A stretch of DNA of 64,000 nt from the NCBI GenBank assembly GCA_004519485.1, contig CP038130.1, positions 124,001 to 188,000 on the forward strand. Reading direction: 5' to 3'. Position 1 is the stretch's first letter, and each line of letters begins with the position of its first letter. The DNA comes from Nannochloropsis oceanica. Taxonomy: Eukaryota; Sar; Eustigmatophyceae; Eustigmatales; Monodopsidaceae. The translations under genes were made by a program, and so were the position numbers. The notes under the pieces were generated by a model that worked only from the letters and a program-made list of their open reading frames with translations, did not search any database and was not told where the DNA came from. Of the stretch, positions 21,712 through 34,100 are shown in pieces.

Positions 21712-24275
21712 ATGGCGGATGCCAACCATAGACCAAGAAGAAGAAGGCCCATCTTCCCCTTCCTACTTTCCGCTTCTCTCTTCTTCCTTCTCTCCTCCCT
21801 TCTTCCCAATCTTACCCATGCCTCAATGGGCTTATCGCCCGAGGCCGCTTCGTGGGCTAGAGTCGAAGACCTTGCTGCGCAAGTCAAGGAAGTCACCAGT
21901 CAGCGGCATCTCCCCCTCTCACTCGCCCCTCGGAGGCACGGATCGTCCTATCACCTCACTGAAAAGGATTATAAGAGGAACGCGACGCTTTTATCGTTGG
22001 CTGGGCATGATCACGTTGTGCGGGTAGACCGTGAGAGAAGGATCATTCATGCTGAGGCTGGGGTTACGATGGAGGCCCTCGTGAGGACTGCGAGGGAATA
22101 CGGTTTGGTTCCTAAGGTGGTGGCACCCTTTAGAAAGGCAACTGTGGGAGGAGCGGTGAGTAGACAAAAGAGACTTTCGACCATGCTCCTCCTCTCTCTT
22201 GCTCTTCTCCCCCATTGCCTCCTTCCCCGTCTTGCTTATTCTTCTCTCTTATTGCTCCCTTCCAGGTGTCAGGCTCCGCCGCCTCGAGCAGCTCGCACCG
22301 CCACGGTTCGTTCCACGACAGCTGCAACTACCTGACCGTTGTTTTGGGGAATGGAAGTGTGGTTACATGCTCCAAGAAAGACAATGCAGAATTGTTCAAT
22401 TCGATGGCAGGGTCACAAGGGACCTTAGGCTTGGTAGCGTTGGTAGGAGTGGAGTGTGAAGAAGCCGGTGAGGTTACAAACAGGGAGGAGGCGAGGGAAG
22501 AAGGGAAGGAAAGAGGGCAGGAGGATGAGAGAAAGAGAGAGCCTATGCAGCATTGCAGCATTGTTTAATTTGATTTAACAGCCGAGTCACAAGGGACCCT
22601 GGCCCTGGTGGCATCGATGGTCGTAGAGTGCAAAAAGAAGTGAAGGGAGGGAGAGAGGAAGAGTGAAAGATGAACAAAACAAGTAACTTTTGTCTTCCAT
22701 TTATCCTTCCTTCTTTCCCTCCTCCCCTCCCTCAGCACCCACCGTTCGAATTACCTACACCCGTCAAGCCTCAGTCGAGGAGGGTCTCTCTGCCCTCAAG
22801 CATGCCTGTCACTACCCTACCCCTCCTCTTTCTCCTCAGGGAGGGGCCGAAGGAGGGGGAGGAAGGCCTGACTTTGTGGACGCGGTGCTATTTCGGGAGA
22901 AGGGGAAGAAGGTGGGAGAGGTGGCCCCAGCAACACAGGTGGGTGAAAAGGGAGGGAGAGAGGGAGGGAGGGAGGGAGGGAATGCTGCACGAAAGACAGC
23001 AGTGTATTCATCGATTCGCTGTTTCCTCCATCCCTCCCTCCCTCCCTCCCTCTCACCTGTCTTTGCAGTTGACCGCTGAGGCCATCTATGATTTTTCCGA
23101 AGTCCCACTAGCAACAGCAGTAACAGCGGAAGAAGAACAAGTCGGGACCCGCTCCCACTTCTTCTCCGAAGGCGCCAAGCTGAACGAAGGCGGCAACCTC
23201 CTCCCCTCACCTTCCTTCCCGCCCTCCCTCCCTCCCTTGTACACCGGGGGGCGTTCTCCTTCTGATTTGTTTTACTCGGAGCACGTAAATGACATCCACG
23301 CGCTTTTGGGAAAAGCGGGTGCAGACTCCTATGTGGAGAGGATGGACCTTGAAGATTATTTGTTCCGCTTTGACAGGGGAGTGTTTTGGTTCGCCCAGGT
23401 GAGCGTTATGTCATGATATGTTGGTGGAGAGAGGGAAGGAGGGAAGAATTGGGATGAAGAGAGGGAGGGAGGAAGGGAAGAGTTGGCTCCATGGTGTTTT
23501 TTGGGAAGCAATCGCGTTGTCTTCATTCAACGTCATTCTCACCTTCCCTCCTTCCCTCCCTTCCCCCCTTCCTCCCGGCTTTGCTTCGCAGTCTGCAGCC
23601 GCCTCCATCGCCACGATTCCCTTCCTGCAGGGCTGGCTGTTTCCCCTTGCCTCTCGCTCCCTTTTCTCCCGCTTCTGTTGGCGTTGGCTCTTTACCTCCT
23701 CCTCCCTCTTCTCTCTTCTCCACGCCGCCACCCCCGACCTCCTTTCTTCCCGCCTCCTCCTCCTCGCTCCCTCCCTCCCCCTCTCCCATGCCGCTTCATT
23801 CCTCCCCTTCCTCCACACCACCCTCCCTCTCCCTCCCCCCGCCCCCCTCTACCTCCTCCCTATCCGGGGTGCTGCCGTTCGCCAGCCTTTCGCGCCGCAG
23901 GGTCACATTCACACGTTATTTCTCTCTGTCTTAATCCATGGTCGATTGACGCACGGGGCTGCCGAAGGACACACGAGGAGGGTGGAGGGGTGGCTGGGGA
24001 GGAAGGGAGGGAGGAAGGGGTTGTGTGCGATGAATTTCTACGACAAGAGGATGTTTTGGAGTGGCTTCCCGCTGTATGATTGGAGAGAATATTTGTATTT
24101 GAGAGGGAAGTACGCGGCTGATGGTATATTTCCCTCGCTGGAGGAGAAGGTGTGCTGGGAGGGCCAGGAGGGGGAACGGGAGAGATGGAGGAAGGGAGGT
24201 GGGGAGGATGGAAAGGGATGGGTGAGGAGGTATCTGGAAGGGCGGAGGAGGAAGTTCGTAGGGATCTTATTGTAG
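21712..24275 (+). CDS. DHCR24: DHCR24/DIMINUTO-family FAD-linked oxidoreductase
   Basis: Family members reduce the delta-24 double bond of sterols, or are related flavin oxidoreductases, in the ER membrane. Five exons: 21712-22155, 22266-22467, 22736-22938, 23069-23398, 23592-24275; all phases agree, giving 620 residues. A signal-anchor-like segment (PIFPFLLSASLFFLLSSLLP) follows the chosen ATG; in-frame sequence extends upstream. FAD-binding PP-loop region: RIIHAEAGVTMEALVRTARE, then TVGGAVSGSAASSSSHRHGS and CNYLTVVLGNGSVVTCS, matching the ESSSHKYG / ELVLADGS blocks of DHCR24. YVERMDLEDYLFRFDRGVFW and NFYDKRMFWSGFPLYDW match the conserved C-terminal half. The family is clear; whether the substrate is a sterol cannot be told. 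Intron 2 holds a decayed copy of the end of exon 2. Confidence 0.85.
22543..22643 (+). repeat. Decayed intronic copy of the 3' part of DHCR24-like exon 2
   Basis: The intron segment GTCACAAGGGACCCTGGCCC... resembles exon 2 GTCACAAGGGACCTTAGGCT.... The match continues for roughly 90 bases and covers exon positions ~22380-22467 including the GAATTGTTCAATT block (intron: CATTGTTTAATTTGATT). By eye the match is about 70 percent with small gaps. Confidence 0.75.
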
Positions 24276-24924
24276 GGAGAGCGAGGGGGGTAAGGAGGGA
24301 GGGGAGGAAGGAGGTGTAGCAGTTTGGAGGGAGAGATTGGAGAATAGTTAAAGCATCAAAACAGAAACAACATAGGACTCGTTAGAGCGAAAAGCAGCAA
24401 TGCGCGTCACACACACACACACGTTGTGTTTTTCTTGATGGGTGATGCCTCATGTGTTTTAAATGTGCTCCTTGCCTGAAGAAAAGGACTGCGTGCTTGA
24501 TTTCTGTCGAGCAGACGAGGAGATGAGCGAGGGACGTATCATCAAAGTAATGGCGCAGGTTTTGTGCTTGCTGCGAACAGATGCACTTCCCTTACCCGCC
24601 TATAGCGCGTTCTCCTTCGTCTTCTTCTGCCTTCTGTCTTCTTTCGTATGACGCTCGTGTAATTCGAGCTCATCCCTGCCCGCCCAAGAGGACGAAGTGC
24701 CCCAAAAGTAATTCATGATGACCTTATTTCCTCCACAGAGAGGGAAAAGACTTACCCTGTGAATACGTCAACAGAACCTTCCTCCTCCTCACTCTCCCTT
24801 GGAATGCACCCGCCGCCGCTTCCCTCTAAATGTGTCTTCATCCTTTGACTTTTTCTTCCTCGTATGTATAGAGCGACAGAGTTGAAACTCTCTACCTCCC
24901 TCCCTCCCTCCCTCCCTTCTTCAT
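24276..24924. other. Intergenic region between convergent genes, with a CA microsatellite
   Basis: Holds 3' ends of the DHCR24-like gene (+) and the uL15 gene (-). A short (AC)n tract lies at 24408-24422. No gene was recognised. Confidence 0.5.
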
Positions 24925-26249
24925 TTACGCATTGGCTAGCCGGGCATACGCCTCCTTGTCCTCCTGCCTGATCTCCGCGCGGATCCTCTCCCGTGCTCCT
25001 CCCGGACGGGGGATATCCACATATTTTCCCTCGGCCTCCTCCTGCTCAGTGATCGCCTCCTCTTTATCAAGCAACGCCAAGATCCCCTCCACGTCCACCC
25101 CCTCCATCTCCACCACCTCATTCGTCGTAGGCGACAAGAGCACGCACTTTCCCCCCGCCGCTTCAATCGCCGCCGCCGCCGAGGCCGTGAAACCGTGCGC
25201 CAACACCGTCAAAGGCCGCGTGAGAGGGATGTCGCCCCCAACCACCTTGAACAGCTCGAGCTTCTGCTTGGACACCACGAACTGATCCAGCAAAAAGCCA
25301 GGGTCGATGATCGTGCGCGTTGGGAACAGCTCCGCCGCCTCGTTCAAATGCTCCAACTTCACCAGTGCATACCTCGTACGGGTATGACCCGGGCCCATGG
25401 GACGCCCCGGCCATTTGGGCGAACGTCGATACTGCGTCGTCTGCCCTCCCTCAAACCCCGGGCGAACCCCACCCCGGGAGTTCTGACCACGCATTCCATA
25501 TCCACTGCTCCCACCCCCGCCTCCAGCATGCCCGCGGCCCTTTCGGTGGCGCTTGGGGTAGTTTCCGGGGAACGGACGGAGGTTGGTCAGGTTCGGCTCC
25601 TTGTGCCCTTCCTCCCCTGGGGCAGGAGCACCTGTGATATCTTCGATGAACTTAATCTCACGACGCTTGTGATCGAAGAGACGCATGGTCAGGGACCCCG
25701 CACCGGAGCGTTGGGCGGTGCTGGTAGGACGGACGAGGGAGTGAGATTGTTGTCCCTTGAAGCCGCCAGAGAGCATGAAGCCTGGTTCGAAGGGAGGGAA
25801 AGCAAGGAAGGGTGGATTAGATCAGGGGTAAGACAGATGAGGAGAGAGAGACCTGGCGACATGATTGTCCCTCGAGACCAAAAGTAAGAGCATGCTCTCT
25901 GTTGGGACCGCGGCGGTGGTTGTAGGCTGGGAAATGAGGACGCGCTAACGTACAGCGCCACCAGGTCCTCTTCCTCCTCAAGCGTCCAATCCAGCATCCA
26001 ACCCGTGGTTACGAGACAGAATGGACCTAAACTCTTAAGCATCGTGCCTAAACGCATGCGATAGTAGCTATCAGAGTCCCCCCACGAGCTAAGCGTGCAC
26101 AGCATATACGTCGGTCTATCCCTCCTACCCATACGTGCTGTTGCTCTCCTCCCTCCCTCCCTGCCTCCTCTCCTCCTCCTCTTCTCGTGTTACATACCTG
26201 CTACGGCGGGGATGGCCGCAAGGGCCAAGAGGATGCGTCGACCACCCAT
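24925..26249 (-). CDS. rpl15: Organellar (plastid-type) ribosomal protein uL15
   Basis: Large-subunit ribosomal protein. Two exons: 26249-26198 (52 bases, donor GTATGT) and 25781-24925 (acceptor CGAACCAG), joined GCA G|GC TTC, giving 302 residues. The core motifs NLTNLRPFPGNYPKRHRKGR, SSGYGMRGQNSRGG and VRPGFEGGQTTQYRRSPKWP are those of uL15. GYGMRGQ.SR is closer to cyanobacterial/plastid forms than to mitochondrial ones. The first exon codes a short hydrophobic leader (RRILLALAAIPAVA) ending in A-G-F. In ochrophytes, plastid-imported proteins carry a signal peptide followed by an aromatic residue at the cleavage site. Plastid targeting is therefore my inference; a mitochondrial protein is the alternative. 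Starts divergently from the THYN1-like gene. Confidence 0.85.
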
Positions 26250-27045
26250 CCTGTGATTTAAGAAGAGTGGACGTGAGGAAAGGGAGTGGGTGAGGTGCAA
26301 TGTACTAATTGCCAAAGACTAGATACACTTGCGTGTCTTGCTTGCTTCTGAGGTCGCTCCCCGTGAGGCTGGAGGTGAGCCACCGACCAGAAGCAAACCC
26401 AAAGGCCCTGGTGAGACATGCTAGACAAATTTAACAATTGTCTACACAGTAAATGCGGTGTGCCTTTGTCTGGGTGGGGAATGGGTAAAGGCCTGTATGA
26501 GTGGGTGCGTCATGCAGTCAAAGCGAGAGAGGGACAGGAGATGTTGACCTTGCCCTGTTGGGTGGCGGAGGGCAGCTCTCCACGCAGAGTAGTCTCGAGC
26601 CTTCGCACCTACTGCCGCCGAGATGCCTCTTTCGGACGACGACTACGCCCTCACACCTAGGTTGATTTACGACGCCCTGTACACCCGCCCACACAGGCAG
26701 AGTCACAGTCACACACAAGGTATCTTGTGAAGGGCAAAAATATCAGAATTCCCGGCTTCTCCTGCTCCGGGTCTCCTTCATCATTTGATTACCATAAGCT
26801 GCCTTCATTCTCCTCCTCTACGTCCGCCTCATCGCCCCACGTCCGCGCTACAACTCCTCGTCCTTCTTCTTGTTATCCTGGTTGTCGACCTAGTATCAAA
26901 TATTCTTGGCTCTCCATCTTTGGTTGTCACCGCGCGTGCTACTCGGATCACCGTCAGCTGGAGCAGCATCAGTAGGAGTAGCACTTTCGCAGCATTTCTC
27001 ACTACCAAGCCCCTCGTCTTTTTCCCTCCCTTGACAAACTTCCTC
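26250..27045. promoter_or_regulatory. Divergent intergenic region (uL15 / THYN1-like)
   Basis: About 800 bases between outward-facing starts. In-frame sequence upstream of the THYN1-like ATG runs back to 26785 and could be an N-terminal extension rather than 5' UTR. No defined element was recognised. Confidence 0.35.
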
Positions 27046-27840
27046 ATGCCTCCCAAGCGTAAGGTAAGCGTTCGCGGGGTCATTACTCCGGGCGCTGGCA
27101 CAAAAAATACCAATGCCAGTGCTGCGTCCTCATCCCCCTCGCCCTCCTCGACCAACAAGAAAGCCAAAGCACCGGCCGCTGCCAAATCTTCATCCTCCTC
27201 CTCCTCCTCCTCCTCCTCCTCCTCCTCCTCCTCCTCCTCCTCCCCCTCCTCCTCCTCCTCCTCTTCCTCCTCCTCCTCCTCTGGACTCCGCTACTTTCTA
27301 ATGAAATCCGAGCCCCACGAATTCAGTGTCGATGACCTTGCATCCCAATCCGCGCAGACCCATTGCTGGGAAGGCGTGCGGAATTACCAAGCCCGCAACG
27401 TTATGAGGGATCAAATGCGCGAGGGAGACAAGGCTTTCTTTTATCATTCTTCGTGTAAGGTGCCGGGGATTGTCGGTCTGGTGGAGATCACCAAAAAGGC
27501 ATATCCGGATTATTTTCAGTGGGATAAGAAAAGTAAGTACTTTGATGAGAAGAGCACGAAAGAGGCTCCGCGCTGGTGGATGGTCGATGTGACACTCCGG
27601 GAGAAGTTAGAGGAGATCGTCCCATTGGAGGGCTTGAGGGAAGAAGGGCTGAAAAAGGGGAGTCCGTTGGCGGCGATGGCGCTGCTTCAGAAGGGCTCCA
27701 GGCTGAGTGTGCAACCGGTAAGAGAGGAGGAGTGGCGATTTATTTGCGAGAGGATGATTAAGAAGCAAGGGGGCCAAGAGGTAAAGAATGGGGGAGAAAG
27801 AGTAAAGAGGGAGAAGGGGAAAGGAGCAGAAGATAAGTAG
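27046..27840 (+). CDS. THYN1: EVE-domain protein, THYN1 (thymocyte nuclear protein 1)-like
   Basis: EVE domains belong to the PUA-like fold and bind modified bases in nucleic acid; THYN1 homologues are nuclear. The start chosen is the ATG of MPPKRKVSVRG, which gives an N-terminal basic (NLS-like) segment; an in-frame upstream ATG at 26785 is possible. 264 residues. A Ser/Ala-rich linker with about 35 Ser coded by TCC repeats (27191-27282) separates the N-terminus from the EVE domain. The domain runs from LRYFLMKSEPHEFSVDDLAS to RLSVQPVREEEW. It includes HCWEGVRNYQARNVMRDQM, GDKAFFYHSSCKVPGIVGLV and the W-rich PRWWMVDV. The tail is Lys/Glu rich. Single exon. The family is firm, the exact role unknown. 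Confidence 0.9.
   Translation: MPPKRKVSVRGVITPGAGTKNTNASAASSSPSPSSTNKKAKAPAAAKSSSSSSSSSSSSSSSSSSSPSSSSSSSSSSSSGLRYFLMKSEPHEFSVDDLASQSAQTHCWEGVRNYQARNVMRDQMREGDKAFFYHSSCKVPGIVGLVEITKKAYPDYFQWDKKSKYFDEKSTKEAPRWWMVDVTLREKLEEIVPLEGLREEGLKKGSPLAAMALLQKGSRLSVQPVREEEWRFICERMIKKQGGQEVKNGGERVKREKGKGAEDK
27191..27282 (+). repeat. TCC trinucleotide repeat coding poly-Ser
   Basis: Nearly uninterrupted TCC array inside the THYN1-like open frame, read as poly-Ser with one Pro interruption. Confidence 0.9.
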
Positions 27841-28106
27841 GATGGTGATGAGAAATTGGATTGGGAGCTGCACATCAGAATGAGGAGTAGAGGAAAATAA
27901 GGGATAGCAGACAAAAATAAATGTAGCGTAATTGCGTGTGATTAGAAATGATATGAACAAAATTAAACAACAACTGTAACACTTTATCTCTGAATGAATT
28001 CTTTTTTATTTTCTCTCTTCTCTTTGTCATGAATAAAATTCGATCTTGCATGCTCTTGCTATACTTATCTTCCCTTCCTTGTCTTCTACCACTGCTTGAT
28101 ATCCTT

Positions 28107-31100
28107 CTAGTCATCACTTTGCATCAGCAATGCTGTGCCGGTCAAAACCCACTTTGAGACCGGCTCCACCGTCCTAAGTGTCGCAAGAAAGACATAGGTT
28201 GGCCCGCGAAAAGACGTCAAGTATACTGGGCATTCATATACGTCGGCCTGATGTCTTAGGTATCCCACCGCTGAGGGTTCCCATTCTGGCTGCACGGGCA
28301 CGGCACGAATATATATAACTGGCAGCGGCGAGCGCAGCTCTTTGAGCTTGCTGTCGGTCAGATGACCTCCAACCAAAATGTTGCCTATCACGTGCGTTGT
28401 CTCTGCGGCCTCTTCCGGAGGCGTCCACCGTGCTCCTTCGATAAATAGCCCGTGGACATAGACACCGTCGAGTGGCGGAGGGGTCTCTTTTGTGACTTGG
28501 TCAGAAGAGAATAGAGTCGTGATGTGCGTCTCGATTGTCATCTTGTCCAATGGGAGCCCCGTCTGACGGGCTGTGACCTGCATGACAGCTGTCAGATAAG
28601 CCGTAGGATTAAAGAGACCTGGGAGCCACAAGCACGCAGGAGGAGTGCCAAGGTTGTCGACCCAACCCTGTAGTTGGTGAATCCGCCGGATCATGTCCTG
28701 GAACTGTGAGACAAGGTTCTTTTTCGACGGCCAAGCCAGCTTCTCCCATGTACACTGCGAGAAGGAATTTCGGCCTGGCCACTCATTGGTCAACAATGCC
28801 TTGCTAAGATCCTCCATTGAAGATGACATGTTTAGCTGTCCCTTTAGACCCTTGTCAAGCTCTTGCAAGGAGCGACGGATCTCGCCGAGCAATGCGTTCA
28901 TACGCGCGCACTCCTGGAGCACCACCACCACAAAAGGTCCGTTTTTAGATAGCAATAAAACCTTGGCTTTCTCGTTTAGAAGGCTCAGACTAAACTCCTG
29001 GGGCAAACGATCAAGCAGATCTGTCATAATTAGCTTGATCACGGCTGCAGTGCTGCTAGCGGGTGTCGGTCCCGTGCCATTTCCAGTCGCTCGCGGCGCA
29101 GTCTCAGCTCCCGTTCCATTGACGACAGCACCCATTATGGATTGCACAGTCCCCAGTAATGCGGCTCCAGAGTTGGTCAAGTAGCCAATTTCGGCATTTG
29201 CATGCAGGCGAAACAGAGATGGGCCTTCAGGGGGGAGCTGCGTCTGGATGTAGTCCAAGTAGCCCTTGTAATTTAGCAGCTGGGGCGATGGCGAGGGAAA
29301 TTGGGGAGCCAGCTCCATTTGTGTAAATAATCCTTTCTCCAATAATACTTGCAAATAGGTATTGCAGGTGCGCCGGTCCCACGCGTCCGTTATATGGCCC
29401 CCGTACATGATCTCCCCCAAGATATAACGCAAGTCGTCCCAAGGTATCATGTCCGAGGGCGCTGCTTCGATGTGGGCTTGAAGCACATTCGCACAAATCG
29501 TCAGGTCGCCCGTATTAAAACTATATGCCCGCGACCAGCCTTGTGGGCCAAATCGTTTTCGACCCAGGACCAATGAGTGAAACCAGCACAGCGCAAAAAG
29601 GCAGGCCTGAAAGGTATGTCGCTTTTCCATTTGGCTCAAGGGTTGGTGGACACTAATCCGGTCGAGGTGTTCTTGCGAGAAATTAGACCATGCACGCAGC
29701 ATGTTGGACTTGATGTCAGCTGGTGCTTCATTTGCAACTTTGATGGCCCCTTGCATAAGCGATTCTGGCATGTTCTTCATTGTCGCCATCGGTGGGGGCT
29801 CGGCCGAAATAAAGCAGCGGAAGGATGGGTGTGGGCCATTGCCCACACCACAATCACCATCATCCCCTTCGCTTGAATTGCTACCGCCACTACCCGTCAC
29901 CACCTCCAGCAGGCGCTCAAATTTAGGTAGCCAGGACTGCATCAGGTGGCAATTCTGGAGCATGACCCAGCCCCCTTGCCTGGCGAAACGCTCAACCACG
30001 GCTTCAGCTAGTCCCTCCTGCCCTTGTCCCATGGAAATATTGACGAAATTTCCCTGCTCCGTTGAGATGCCCATCGTCTTGCCTAAGTCTTCCACCCAAG
30101 GTGTAGGATCTATCCCTGGAAAGAGCACAAAAAACATGGGCGTGGCGGGCGACATCTCCTGAAACGTCTGCATCATGTCAAACGGTGGCTGAACAATATA
30201 ATCAGGACCGAGAGTAGAAGCGATCCATCCTTTCAAAGCTGTCGTCAAGCGGTCAGGACGCAATGCGCGCAACAATATTAATCGAGGCAGGGGAGGCAGG
30301 ATCTTTTCAAAGTCGCCCGGAAGCTTAGTAGTCTCGGGCTGCTCGTGGTCAAACCAAATACGCCACTCGTCGGAGCTGCCCTGCATAGCATCACCTAGGT
30401 GATTGAAATATTTCTTGAAATTCTCCAAAGCCTTGAGACGCGGCCACACGGGTTCCGGAAGCCACTCCGCGAGAGCTCCCATGGGGCCTGGATTTGTCAC
30501 CACCTTTGGTGTGATGAGGTAGTCCAGCTCCTCGGGCATGATATGGCCATCGCTGACTAAAATCCTCAATGCTAGGAGAAAGGCAATCGTTATCTTATCG
30601 CGATCAAAAAGACCCCGACAGACGTATTGATATGTCGTTTTTGTGATGGCTTCAACCAAATTTGCGCACCTTTGTTGTAGCTCCTCATCCGACATCTCGG
30701 GTATGTGCTTGTTGGATGTATCACCAGCGCCACAGTCCTCGGCTAAATCTCCTCCTATACTGCCGCTTAAGCCTCCGTCAGAGTGAACACTGCCACTGCT
30801 ATTGCGCATCACCTCGTCACCGGTGGCCGCGGTATCGTAGTCGCTATTGCTATCCGCACCCAGTGCCACCACCCCTGGCCTTAGAGCTACTGACAGCGGC
30901 ACGCTGTCCATGCCTCGATAAAAGACAAGAATGAAAGCCGCTAGTGAGTAAATGTAATATGTGTGAACTTGCTCCAGATCGTTGAGGAAAAAGAAGAGCA
31001 GGGACGCTCGCTTTGCCACGGGGCGGTATTTTTCGGATGTAAGAAGAATTTGTGTCTGTGTGACGCGGGCGAGGGCGGCCTTGCTCTCAATATCTGTGGC

Positions 31101-34100
31101 TATACGTTTGGTCTCCTCCAGACCTTCAATTAATTTCACGTCCTCGCTTATGTCCCCTTGAGCCGTGGCTAGCTTGAACAGAATGTTGTCCTCCAATTCT
31201 TTCATCTTGATCTTGAACCCATTTTGTTGCTCCACTAGTTGCTCGCCGAGCTCGGCTAAGTCACGGCGCTCTTTCCGCACCACCAAAGCCATAAGTTGGT
31301 CTTCCAAACCCTTTTCTGTCACCGTAAAGTTCACAAGGGTCGTTTCGGCCTGAATCTCCGGCGGGAAATGAGGATTGGACAGCTTTGTATGCAAGTACAG
31401 CCGAAATTGGGGGTGCCATTCCACCTCCGTGTCCCCAACCTTTAAGAACTGCTTCTTGCCCCTCTTGACTCCTGCCCGCCGGATGACAGGGTCGAGGACC
31501 GCATCCACAGTCTCCTCAAGATTCTCAATCAAAAGAGCCCAACCGTTCTCCAAAGCTGCCTTGAGTTTGTCCAGTAGCGTTTTTTGTCCCAACCTCACCA
31601 CCTGAAGATTGCGGTTTCTTTCTTTGGCCCGAATCCATTCGATGCCTTGGAGCTGCGGATCAATGAGCAACGGCCAGCGCGCCGAGCTGCAGACAATAAC
31701 TCCGTTTTCAGTGCTGACTAGATCGCTCGGCAGTCCCTCCGTATTCCAGCCTGCAATCTGTGCCTCCGTTGTCAGCAGCTGGATAGGTGTCCAGGTCGAT
31801 AATGCCGCCTGCTGGTCCCCATCTCCACCGCTACAGCCATCAGCATCCGCAAGAGCTTTAACGACGGCTAACGACAACGGTATACTGCCTTGTGCTGCCT
31901 TGAGCTCCTTGACCAAGAAAGGCACAAAGTGCTGATACAGCAACTCATCGCGATAGGGCTTGGTAAAGGGCCCCAAGTACGAAATAAATGCGGCCGCTAG
32001 CAGCACGTCCCCTACCAAAAGGTTTTTACTATCTCTCATCTGTTGTACCAAGATCCCCCACCGCTCATTCTCCGATGACAAGGCATGTGTGAGGCGTTGT
32101 GCAAGATTTAATTTCCGATCTCCTTTGGCTACCGAGTTGAGAGCATCTTGTTTCTCTGTATTGGCCTGATCATACTCTTTGTTGAGCGTGTTTAGCTTCT
32201 CTTGCAAATCCGCAACCTTAGCTAGTACTAGAACTAGGCGGGCATTGGCTTCAGCCAGTTGGTCATTTGCTTGTTTGAGCGCTAGACGCTTGGGCTCCAC
32301 TGCGACAACAATATCATAGTAATTGACAATATTTACGACGAACGAGCACAGACCAGCGGCGGCAGAATTCTTGGTCATGATAATCTCACTTGAAAAATGT
32401 TCCAGGGCCAGATAACGGCGTACCTCCTTCCAATTTACGGCAGGTACCTTGTCGTTGTCCACATGCGCCTTCATTTCCTTAAGCATATCAATGTATTCTT
32501 GGATATTGCCCAGCAGCATCTTTTTGCAAGCGTCCCAGGAAGCGTCTTTAACTTTTCCCGTCTTAGCGTGGGTAGGAATATTAGGGTGAATACCGGCCAG
32601 CAGAATCATGGTTGCCGCGAAGACATCGTCGACACCTGTCGGCGGCTTGGCCATGGTTTTACACTCGGCTAGATCCTTCTTGTTGAGCGTGTCAAGTGCA
32701 GCCATGGCCTTAGCCACAGCTGGCTCGGCCTTGGCCAGATCAGTCTCTGTGTCTTTTTGCTTTACTGACACCTGCAACTGGATTTTAGTCACTTCCTCCT
32801 TTTCTCCTCGGGCCTTCTCCGTCTCTATCTCCACCACTGCCTTTTCGCGCGCCACAGTCTCGGCAATGCCCTCGGCCACGGTCTTCTTCTTCTCAGCCTC
32901 TTCCAACTTTATCTTCAGATCTTCTTCAGTCTTGGTGACCGATTCTCCAGTTTCGGCCAGTTTGGTGAGCCCATTTGCCAGCCGCATAATTACGTTGTCG
33001 GCCTCCGTTCGTTTTCGCTGTAACAGGATCCCAAATAACTTGAGTAGCTCCAAGTAGGACTTTGGTGTGGTATACACGAAGCGGTGCTCGACCCGCTGAA
33101 ACTTGGCAGCCACTTGATTGACCATCATAAAGCTGTAAGGCAAGAAGCGCTCAATGACTCCGCGGAGAGCCTCTGCTCTCGCAATATTACTCACGATGCC
33201 GGCACTCGTGTTCGAAGTCCCTCCGTCGCCTGGCAGTTCACCGTTGGTCTCTGTACTCTCATCAAGGTCCACGTGCGCCAAATACTTTCGTCCGACGCTG
33301 TACAAGGCCTCCATGGGCCAGGCCTGAAACCAATCAATGACGGTACAATTGACCAAAGCGGGAAACTTCCGTGCTCGGGTTCGAAAATTGTCGCCCACTG
33401 GCGAAAAGGCCAAGACCACATGCAAGTACTTGCGGATTTTGCCAATAAAGTAATCCCAACAAGCCTTCTTTTCTGGCACAATACCTGCAGCTTTGACCTT
33501 GGGCGCCACGGAGTTGATGATTCCTTCTGCTTCCTCGAGAGTAAAAAGATCTGGGATGTGCCCGGAGGCCAGCAAGTCGTTGATGTAGACAAGAAAACGT
33601 TCGTTGGTTATTTGACTGTCAGTGAGTAGAAACACTACCCCTTCTTCTCGTATGCCTGCCTTGTGGTACATGGCTTTGAGGTCTTCCTTCAGGTCCGCCA
33701 CTCCATAGGTGGCCGAAATGACGATCTGCTTGACAGTGTAGCCACACAAATGAGCCGCCAGCCGAGCCAGGGATTGCTTGCCGCTTCCCCCTACCCCTAC
33801 GAGCAGAGCATGTCCGCCTTCGTTCAAAATTATGCGAGAAATGCGCGCCACGTGCTTCAGAGCGTCTTCAAACAGGACTAGGTCCATGGTCGGATTCATC
33901 TCGTTATACTCGCGGAGAGCGTCTTCCAACGTGGCTGAGAGACGATCAAGGGATCTCACCTGGTCGTAGCACTTCTCTTGTGCATTGTCGGCAAAATGAC
34001 AAAAAACGAGAGGCACGGGATTCTCGGCCGCATAGAATTTTGTCAAGTTAAAAGTAGGGAAAAGTCGCTTAACTTGAGCTTGCGCCAGTCCATGGTACTT

